DNA of 64,000 bases, from NCBI GenBank assembly GCA_030248135.1, contig JASANC010003755.1:1-64000 (forward strand), in the 5' to 3' direction. Shown here one piece after another: positions 55,850 through 64,000 of this stretch. The DNA is from Theristus sp. LFF4_11 (lineage: Eukaryota; Nematoda; Chromadorea; Monhysterida; Xyalidae). Below the pieces are notes generated by a model. The model was not told the origin of the DNA. It worked only from the letters and a program-made list of their open reading frames with translations, and ran no database searches. Within the stretch, counting starts at the first letter, position 1. The number at the start of each line of letters is the position of its first letter. The position numbers and the translations under genes were made by a program.

Positions 55850-57223
55850 AAGAGTTTTCATAAATCATGAAATAGAACTCCATTTAGTTTTAAATATTCA
55901 AGTACCTAGATATATTTTCACTTTGCACTTTTTATGGCTATAGCGATACAATCGTTGTAAAATCAAAAAGTCATTTTCCTTTAAATATCATGCATCTGCC
56001 GGTCACCCCAAAACAGTTTCCAACAAAACTGTGTGTTGGTGCATTCTCGAAATTCAGATTGCTCACACTTTCCAACACAATTGTTTAGTGACCAAACTGA
56101 ACAAATGCTTAAACATAAAAAATTAAATTCTTCTGACTGCTGCTTCTAACTTCATCAAACCCGACCACCACCAAATAAAATAAAGCCAGCTCATAATTCG
56201 GCACAGCGTTTCCACTGCGAATGCGGCAGCAGCGACCGCAGATCTTGATTTATTGGCTGAGATTTCGCATTCGCTGCAGATGCACGTTTCACAGACTAGG
56301 TACAGCACCAAATGCTGCTAGCCAGTTATGCAGCCCGTCTGTTTATTTTCAAGTTTCCATTCTCGATCTCGTTACATCTTTCAGCCCCACTCCACCCACG
56401 AAAACTGGCATCGCCGAAAATTTTCTCAACAGATGAACTCAATACTGAACAAACAAAAACCCCACTGAAATGAGACGCAAAGTGACGAGCCAAAATAAGG
56501 AGGTTGCTGTTTAGGTTGAGGTTGAAGTCATGGATACGCCGTCAACTACAATTTTTATTCGTTTCTCACCATTTATTTATTTTATGCGCTCACACTGCTG
56601 GTGAACATTCACGACAGCAATTTTCTACATTTTCATTCTTTCAGCTGTTCAATTAGGGAAATTCGACAACAGGAGCCTCTGAGGCTGACCAGCGTGGCCG
56701 TTGTCCAGTGATGTGCCAGTTTGCAATTCCCACTGGAGTGCTCGTGTGTTCGCACATGCTCCTCTGCCTGCCACTGAGCACACTTGCGTTCGACCCGCGC
56801 CTACCGATCTTTGTCAGCGGTCGGTGCAACTAAGTTGATGTTTTTCATTTTATTGAAAAACCCCGCAGAAACTCGCGCAAAACTGACATTAGTTCTAAAC
56901 TGCATTGTGGTAAAAACACCTTCGACAGTTCTGCCTGGTGTCCGTCGTAGTGACGAGTCAGGGTATACAATGTACGTCTATACGCGTACGCAAACTTCGT
57001 AAGCAGCTAAGTTCATGTATATTTCCTTCGCAGTAGCTCAAGGCTGTGGCGCTGGTTCATGTTCTAGCGATAGTCTCCATTATAACCGCGCGAAAAATGT
57101 AGTGCATTTTTTTGGCCATACGATGCACCACGCCTGAACTCAGCTCTGCATAGTAGGCCACCCCGGAACAGTACACACCATCGCACGGGCGTCACCAGAG
57201 CAGCCAAAGCGCAACAATTTTAG
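55850..57223. other. Intergenic, nothing supported
   Basis: No exon with adequate support and no repeat of the families seen elsewhere. Confidence 0.35.
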
Positions 57224-57382
57224 TGTGGCAACGAAACTCAACGGCATTTTTTTGCCAGAGCACTGCGGCGACCGTCGCGTCGCGTTCCACTGCGGCGCGG
57301 ACGAATGCGTCTCGCGGTCGTTGGTCTGCGATGGAACGGTCGACTGCACAAATGGGGCCGACGAGAAACACTGCCATTGGAG
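57224..57382 (+). CDS. LDL-receptor class A domain exon
   Basis: The exon follows a TTTTAG acceptor. It encodes an LDLa module: FHCGADECVSRSLVCDGTVD, then CTNGADEKHC. It has the six Cys and the acidic CDGxxDCxxGxDE calcium-binding end. It stops at a donor, TGGAG|GTGGCG. LDLa repeats occur in secreted or membrane lipoprotein receptors, proteases and relatives. Only this one module was found. The FN3-like exon at 60.8 kb on the same strand could belong to the same gene, but nothing proves it. GC content is clearly above the flanks. Confidence 0.75.
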
Positions 57383-58340
57383 GTGGCGGCGGCGGGAGCG
57401 GCGGAGAATGGCTGTGGCGCAATGATAAACGGGCGCATCTGTTGGTGTACTAAAAATAATTGATTTTGGCGTGCTCGAAAAAACTGACCAAAAGACCAAA
57501 GTTGGTAAGATCTGGAATGATATCAAATCCTTCAAAATGGTCAGTGGCCAACGGTCACTGACCAAGTGGGACAGTTTTTAGTCACTTATTTGTCATTCTG
57601 TTGATTGTCACGAATGGACGATTTCAAACAAACAATAATAAGTAATAAATAACTATTGTTTATACTTTGTGCAGACAAACAGCATAATACAGTGAGAACC
57701 ATTGCTAATGGCATGCATATTGCAAAGTTTCGCAGCGAGTTACATAAATGTACAGAAGATTTGATTTCAGTGTAATACCCGCAACGGAGCAATTTTTTGA
57801 AAAGTTGACTCCAGAAAGAAAAAACAGCAAATGTCACAGAGTTCACAAACGGTAAATCCCTTTTTTGGGTTTTGCGACTCAAGGCTTTTACAGACGTTGA
57901 AAAGAAGCTAGTTTCAATTTTTATGGTGTAATTCAAAATAGCCATATTTCGGCAGCTCGGATCATTTTGCCAATTTTGATTTCCCGCGTCATGCACGCCA
58001 GTTGCGTGCGTCTTACATGAGCGCATTGAGTCTCAGAACCGAAATAAAAGATAATAGAAACGAAATGTACAGGTCAAAGTTCAGAGAAACAAACAACACA
58101 GGAAGACAAAGCTGGACTGTGAAACTAAATTCATGTGAACCTTTCGTCAAAACCTTTCAAGTATTTGCAGTGCATGAATACAGATTGCATGCAAGAAAGG
58201 ACGAGAGTATGAGAAATAAAATTGTGAGACAAAACGTCAATTTGTCAACAACAAAAACTTCAGTTACACGTCGTCGTTATAGCTCGTATTTTTGACGAGA
58301 TGACCATCCGAAGCAGTTTGCCATTTCAAAACGTTCAATT
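57383..58340. other. Intergenic with one dispersed repeat
   Basis: It contains the 57,950-58,052 copy of the GCGCATTGAGTCTC family (GATTTCCCGCGTCATGCACG, GCGCATTGAGTCTCAGAACC). Otherwise I see nothing. Confidence 0.5.
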
Positions 58341-59913
58341 TCAAATGAGCGCCTGCGCCTGTCTGAACGTCAGTTTCGCTGGATCCGGCACGGCACGATT
58401 TCTCTTGAACAAGAGTGACGCAGGCTTGCCGCCGCAGCGAATGTGAATGCCAACCACGACGAAACTTTCGATGAAATAGATCACAGCCAACGCCCACGCC
58501 AGACCCTGATGACACAATGAAATTATGAAAGTGACAAATGTGGAACAATCTTTTGTGCAATGTATGGTGGTTTGGACAGCTTGCTGAACTGCCAAAACGG
58601 CGCTTGACGTCCAAATGTGTCGGCAAAAAATGCAGCAAAAATGGAGCAATTGTCGACAACTGCAAAGACATTCAAACTCATATTTATTTGAAAAATGGCA
58701 ATGCCAACACGCGCTCACCATCAGAATCAGCCATCGATCTCTCAGACGATTCACATTGCCATAATAATTGGCGCAGTAGTACCTGGCAATGAAGTACAGC
58801 GCAGAGGCACCAAGCACGTGCAGGCATTCCTGGCAAAAGAATTCATCTGGGAGTGATTATTCGTTTTTGCTGCAATCTGTAAAACGACAAATGAGCTGAC
58901 GTACACTTTCACTTGAAGAAATGAAGAATTACGAATTGAAATTTGAAAGAACTAAAAAATGTTGAATAAAAAACAAAATCTTTCATTTTCGTTAGAAAAT
59001 TCCTATTCAACAAATAGCTCAACAAATTTGCATCAGGTTGGTCAGCAAATTTGTTGAGCAGCGTTGCGCGCTGCTGACCACAATCTTGAGCAGCGTCCAG
59101 CGCTCCGCGAGAATGCCCTCGATGCCGTCCGCCCTGGTCAGGTGGATCAGGAGGAACACGGCGGAGCCGGCGACCGCAAACGCGGCTAGCACGATCAACG
59201 ACCAGTAGAACCAGAAGTCCGTGGCCATTTCGTAGCAGTGCTTGTAGAAGCACGCGGGCACCACCAGCGCCAGGAACGTCATGCCGACCACCTGCATGCG
59301 GCGACACGGTCAAAAGGGGCTTGAAGAAATGCTGCGTGTCTTTTTTATGGCCTTGCGACTCATAACGTCGCTTTTGCTTTTGGTAGATTCAAGCTGGTTC
59401 TGAGCGGCCGCATCACACTTGAAACTAACTGGTCACTTGACATATGAGTGCGAACGCACAAAGAGAAAAAAGTCACGCAGGCATTTCTCTTTACACATAA
59501 TCACGTGACGGCATCATGATACGATGTGATGAGCTCAAGGAAAATGAAATTGGCGAAAACGACAGTGCACTCACGATTTCGACGACTTTCAGCACGCCAT
59601 ACGGCTTGCAATAGTCCCAGTTCGTCTGTACCGACTTCGAGTCGGAATGCATCTGCTTCAGTTTCAGTGCCATCTGCTCGAGGAACCACGGGTCGTGCGC
59701 TTTACTGTTCAAATATGAGGCCTGTGAGACATTCGAGTGCGACTGCGTTGCTGTCTCCTTGGTGATGTTGCACGGAATCACTGTTGTCGTTGCACGTGCA
59801 CTGTTTTCAGTGGCAGACGCACCGGTTTGAATCACCATCGTCTCTTTCTTCGTCTCCTCCTCTGACTGTTTGTCGTGCTCGTTCATGTTGTTGTTGTTGT
59901 TGTTCTTCGTCAT
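58341..59913 (-). CDS. Four-transmembrane MARVEL-like protein
   Basis: Minus-strand exons: 59,575-59,913, 59,079-59,291, 58,719-58,829 and 58,341-58,505. All start and end in phase 0 and give 275 residues. The N-terminal ~100 residues are cytosolic and polar, beginning MTKNNNNNNM, Ser/Thr/Glu rich. Then CKPYGVLKVVEIV opens TM1 (VGMTFLALVVPACFY). TM2 is LIVLAAFAVAGSAVFLLIHL. TM3 is the ECLHVLGASALYFIARYY region, and TM4 is WALAVIYFIESFVVVGIHI. This helix spacing, with short loops and a conserved region before TM1, fits MARVEL/CMTM or synaptophysin-like membrane-trafficking proteins. The short Lys/Arg-rich C-terminus faces the cytosol. The start is the first ATG, immediately downstream of an in-frame gap without coding sign. 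Family assignment is by topology and is not certain. Confidence 0.78.
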
Positions 59914-60775
59914 GGCCGCGAGTTTTTGTTTTTAGTGTTTTTTGTTGAAAACTTTATATCGCTTTCCCGGGCATAAAACTTCGTGACTCAGAAAAACAAA
60001 ATTCGTTATGTTCCTTGGATTTCGAAATTAGCTAACCTGTACAGACATTCAGGAAACTCCAAACGCAAAACCACAAAGAAAAAAATTTCAACAGAAGCAA
60101 TTCCCCAGTGAAATGTGGCTGTTCGAACAAAAACAGATAACTACCAAACTTATTGATAAATTTGGTGCTGAAACAATTGAAAATATACCGAATACCACCA
60201 AGCAAGCACGTCAGTGTGCCTGCCAGATGTGCACGCCAGAACGCACGCACGGACGTTTGCGGCGTGCAAAAGCGGCGTTTCACAGCAACCAAAAATAACG
60301 TCAGCCAGCCAGTAATACAATGCACATCAACAGCTGAACAAAATACAGTGCAATCAAACTGTGTGTGTGTGTGCGTGTTTTCGTCCAAAACACACGGCAG
60401 CCCCGAGATATTGATGGAGATAGGGAGATATACGAAAGTGCACTGTTACTAAACGTTATTTCGGACTAGAATAGATCTTTGCATTGTTAGTGTGCCCGCC
60501 CGTTTGATGGTTGGGCAGAATAGGTGCGATGCGGGTTTGTGGCGTGTGTACACTGGAGCTGCGAAGCACCATTTTGCGAAACATTTCCAACCAAAGATTC
60601 CGCCTGCACCCAGGCTCGACTCGACTTGGCTTATGGTCGTTGTTAATCTCATTGTGGGCAAAAAGCAGCAAACACAACGCTGCAACCCTTTCAAAATGAT
60701 ATTATTTCGGTTTCCCAAGAAACAGACAAGACAATTTTAAGCACAACAGAACACCCGGCAAATCGGGTTACGCAG
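59914..60775. other. Intergenic, nothing supported
   Basis: A (GT)n run lies at 60,361-60,374. No coding or repeat feature with support. Confidence 0.35.
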
Positions 60776-60913
60776 TTTTAGCTGTTCCTGAAAGCGCGCT
60801 GAGAAATCGAAGGGCTGATGCATTCAGTGGCTCTCTCCACGAATACACTATTTCGGTGAAGGAAATTGACTTCACTGATGTCGCTTCATCTGAGATCACA
60901 ACTGTGAGCATCA
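60776..60913 (+). CDS. FN3-like exon of an unidentified gene
   Basis: The acceptor GTTACGCAG and a strong donor, ATCA|GTAAGTAAG, enclose 138 bp. It reads VPESALRNRRADAFSGSLHE, then YTISVKEIDFTDVASSEITT. The YxIxVxxxD...SxEIxT pattern resembles the second half of a fibronectin III or cadherin-like beta sandwich. Neighbouring exons are not identified. Confidence 0.45.
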
Positions 60914-62798
60914 GTAAGTAAGACCCACTTGAAAAACCGAAGGCCGAAACCCAGAATCAAATACGGCATAGTTTTAACCAACTGTGAAGTTAGAAAAATT
61001 ACACACACTTTAGAAAATAACACAGCCGAATATTTCCCTCGAATACATCGGACAGTCGTTGATTGGCTGAAGCGTAAAAAGCTTGCGGAAAACACACATT
61101 GCATCAGAATGACCAGAATCCGAAGCAGTTTGAACAAGTTGTATTTTGTTGACTAGCTGTGCTTATAAAACAAAAAACAGCACCTAGCAAACCAACATCA
61201 ACAACAACGCGGAAATTGCTGTAAATTTGCCAAGATTCTACACAACGTTGACGTTGCATATCAGTTTTTTTACCGTTGTGTGTCTAACTTTTCGAATGCA
61301 ACGCCGCGATGTACAGTGCGTATCGTATAATGTGAGTGTTTCAAAACCACACGAAACACGTACATGGAGCGTCCGTTCAATGTTTACGGCCACAACGTAA
61401 CAAACCACGTTTCCAAATTTTGCGAGAATGGCCGCAAGAGTCAGTTGCTTGCAAAACACCGCAAGAAAACTCAGTACAACTGCTGATTGTCAAAAAGCTG
61501 TTAGTGGAAAACTTGACCCAATCATCACGCGCAGTTTGTTTTCAATTTCGAATTGAATGTTTTCACAACAAAACACTGCATTTTGAAAAACAACAACAAC
61601 CATGTGATAAATATTTTTGAGAGAACGCTGAAGATTTTATCAATGATCAACGCTGAAAAAACAAGCCGATAAAACCATTAAAACTATTTCACGCCCCGTT
61701 GATTGTTGAGTTGTTTGCGTGTTTTGTAAACGGTTTCTAAACTTGGGTCGGACTAGTCGTGACTGTTTTCTCGAGTGGCGTATTTGAAACACGGAATTTT
61801 TTACAAATGATGATGAAACTGCCGAGCCACCTTTTCTACGATGCCAAAAAACTTTCAGAAAAACCAAATTTTCGGCCCCGTGTGAAAACTGAAAAAAAAC
61901 ATAAGAAACGACTGGAGAATAATAGCCGTAATGTTCGCAATACCCGCACATGTATCCGCAGTCTAGTGGTTTAGCTTCGACTGTACTCGATTCGCTAGAC
62001 TAGAGTCGCTACTACTAAAACGAATTCCAATCCACATACACGTGAACGCAATTTTAGAAGCCGTTTCGGTAGCGAAATTAGTAGCTGCGGGTTTGTCAGT
62101 GTACCTGTTATGATTGCAAAAAACGGAAAATTGCGAAATGTGGTTTGAGCTTTTCAGCAGTGAATTCATGTTGGTGGTTCGTGTTCCATATTGCGCGTGT
62201 CTGTTTCAGAATTGCGGCTTCATATCATGAAAAACTGCGCATTGCTGAGTGCAGACACGCAAGCAACAAGCAAAAATAACGTGGGCTATAAAACATAACC
62301 ATGGTAGTTTTGCTAAGATTATGTTACTCGCAGCTGCGGTTTCTTGTTACAACCGACCGTTCACAAATGTCATGTGACGTAACCGATTGAATGGAGCAAC
62401 TCCGAATGAAGATCCATTGAAGAATATATTCTGCAAAGTCGTCGTCATAAAGTCGAACAAATTGTCCGTGCAATGAACAAATTAAGAAAAACATGCTACA
62501 AAAATACCCCATTGATTTTTGAGAGAGTCGTCAACGGCGTTTCAAAAAAAATGAATCACGTGAAATTTTTCTTGAATCTACGTGTGTGTTTTTCCACCGT
62601 TTTAGTTTCATATCTGCCACTGAAACAGACGTGCAGCCACAGTGGCTATAAATATGTGAATCATGTGCAGCCACACTCAGAAACATGTGAATCAAAGTTA
62701 CAAAGCAACGTACCGCTAGTTGTTGTTGTTCGCTCGGTTAATGTTACTGTTCTAAACAGACGAAAAACCGGCGGTACAAAAATTGTCTATGGCATTTT
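60914..62798. other. Intergenic, nothing supported
   Basis: AT-rich with no supported exon. A single CTTCGACTGTACTCGATTCG near 61,975 resembles one terminus of the CAGTCGAACTC mariner-type MITEs but has no partner. Confidence 0.35.
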
Positions 62799-63374
62799 CT
62801 AATTCGCAAAATGCAAACTAACAACTTGGGCATTCTGCAATGGCTTCGCTGACTGTACCGCTCTGGCCCGCTTTCGATCCTGCTCTGTTTGTGCGTCCAT
62901 TTGATTTTCATTTTCGTTCGATGCCGATGGTCGTTCGATCACAGCCTGCTCAGCACTGCCATCGGTCGCATCACCGTTGTCCTCTGAGCAAAACAAACGC
63001 GCGACCGTTAAAAAACGTTTATTGACTTACTAATCTACTGAATTACAATGTACTTTTTGAAACTAACCGATAACACTGTTGCTCATCTCTGCTGATCTTT
63101 TGACATCCGTCTGCTCTGATTCTGACTGCGCCTTCAAGTTAAAAAATATTAAAATTCTGACGTAAGTGAACTGAAACTGAATGTCTGAGTGACGTGGCAC
63201 CATTTTTTTCTGCGCATCTTTGGGGTTTTCTTCATTTATAACAGAAACTTTCATGTCAAATTGAAAACAAAAACATTCACTGCATTGGCAAACCTCTTCA
63301 GACGCAGACACAATCAAAGTCATTGCAAGACCCATTAAAAGCAATGTGGTACAGAGGGATTTTGAATCGATCAT
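62799..63374 (-). CDS. Secreted acidic protein with dibasic sites (109 residues)
   Basis: Minus-strand exons: 63,294-63,374, 63,068-63,131 and 62,799-62,983, in phase. The start chosen is the Met opening a signal peptide (MIDSKSLCTTLLLMGLAMTL, then IVSASEE). A Met three codons upstream, in MVTM, is also possible. The mature part is Glu/Asp/Ser/Asn rich with dibasic or tribasic sites (DVKRSAE and DRKRARA). It ends in a more neutral stretch, AVQSAKPLQNAQVV, then SLHFAN. No Cys remains after the signal peptide. Signal peptide plus acidic spacer plus basic cleavage sites is the layout of a peptide precursor (neuropeptide or defence peptide), but no known family motif is seen. A paralogous first exon lies 0.4 kb upstream. 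Confidence 0.65.
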
Positions 63375-63708
63375 GGTAACCATTGGCTTCGGATTTGTTG
63401 AACTTTTTCTGAGATTAGAACGAAAGTTTTCGGTTGTTTGGAGCTCCGGAATTTCAAACTGAATAGGTCCAAGCAAGTAAGCAGTCGAAATCTTCAGACC
63501 GTCATCTGGTGCCCCCCTCCCCATTTCTTTTATTTCCGCCTAAACTTCGGACAGGTTCAAAAGATGGTTTGAAATGTTTTATTGTTGTGCTCAAAAAACC
63601 AAAGCAACCATTTTTATTGTTTGTATTAGAAAATAACGGCAATATGAACAAAAGTTAGAAAGATAAACCTACAGAGAACATCAACCTGAAGAAATTCTAC
63701 AGGTCAAC

Positions 63709-63789
63709 CTATTCGGACGCAGTCCCAGCCGTCGCAACACCCATTATGAGCACACACAGGAACAGCACTTTGACTTTTGCAGCAGCCAT
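63709..63789 (-). pseudogene. Paralogous first exon ending in a stop
   Basis: 81 bp, the same length as exon 1 of the neighbouring secreted-peptide gene. It encodes a signal peptide (MAAAKVKVLFLCVLIMGVAT, then AGTASE). The exon-intron junction is homologous (GAATAG|GTTGA against GAAGAG|GTTTG), but the last codon is TAG. A product would be a bare signal peptide. No later exons were found between here and the intact gene. It is probably a decayed tandem duplicate. Confidence 0.55.
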
Positions 63790-64000
63790 TGTAACTTTTC
63801 GTTCCCAATTTTTTTTAATTAAAGGAAAAATATAATTTTCTTTGGTAGTCTGAAATTTTTAAATTCAGTGCATCTAACCAAGCAGTGGGTTTTTACCTTT
63901 AAAAATGTTCAGACCTTGAGACAAAAAGTTAAAAAGTCACCTGGCGCGCCCCCGTATCCCATTCGTTTTTTTGCCTCCCAAACTTCGCACAGTGTCAAAG

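Overview
The window is nuclear DNA of an animal, most likely an invertebrate. Coding blocks are split by GT-AG introns with matching phases. Intergenic and intronic DNA is AT-rich and crowded with MITEs, inverted repeats, a tRNA-derived SINE and a gag-only LTR element. The protein families are metazoan: MET-type kinase, class A GPCR, Ly6/three-finger, MARVEL, LDLa, DM9, calmodulin. I cannot name the species or phylum. No search could be run, so family names come from motif reading, and exon coordinates are hand-assembled from splice signals and phase agreement.

Layout. 0-4 kb: two minus-strand gene pieces (a Q/P/Y-rich exon and a coiled-coil protein) around a hAT MITE and a SINE fragment. 4.3-9.9 kb: decayed transposons and empty DNA. 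9.9-11.8 kb: a MET-like kinase (+). 13-15.2 kb: MITEs. 15.7-23.7 kb: a 12-exon gene (+) predicted to make a 784-residue SNTX-type (MACPF-like) protein fused to a fibronectin III domain and two DM9 lectin repeats; its introns hold nested inverted-repeat elements. 24.2-26.1 kb: a 7-exon GPCR (-). 29.1-31.5 kb: an apparently young LTR retrotransposon coding only for Gag. 31.75-39.2 kb: a 6-exon Fe(II)/2-oxoglutarate dioxygenase (-). Its 5-kb first intron contains a large foldback-like composite carrying a broken membrane-glycoprotein gene fragment, itself split by a Tc1/mariner MITE.

37.4-40.5 kb is duplicated almost perfectly at 46.5-49.5 kb, copying half the foldback, the dioxygenase promoter and exon 1, and a SINE. 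Between the copies lies a run of short exons from unrelated genes (Xaa-Pro aminopeptidase, calmodulin, CCDC124, hnRNP Q/R and unknowns). 50.7-51.8 kb is a roughly 148-bp minisatellite, followed by another inverted-repeat element. 54.1-55.8 kb: a Ly6 gene and a membrane-protein fragment. 57.2 and 60.8 kb: isolated LDLa and FN3-like exons (+). 58.3-59.9 kb: a four-TM MARVEL-like gene (-). 62.8-63.8 kb: a small secreted dibasic-site precursor and a paralogous first exon ending in a stop.

The genes form no pathway. The two themes are lineage-specific secreted or surface proteins (SNTX-DM9, Ly6, LDLa, secreted peptides) and very active DNA-transposon and foldback remodelling of introns and exons. 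The strongest candidates for something undescribed are the SNTX-FN3-DM9 fusion, the foldback composite with captured cargo, and the gag-only retroelement.
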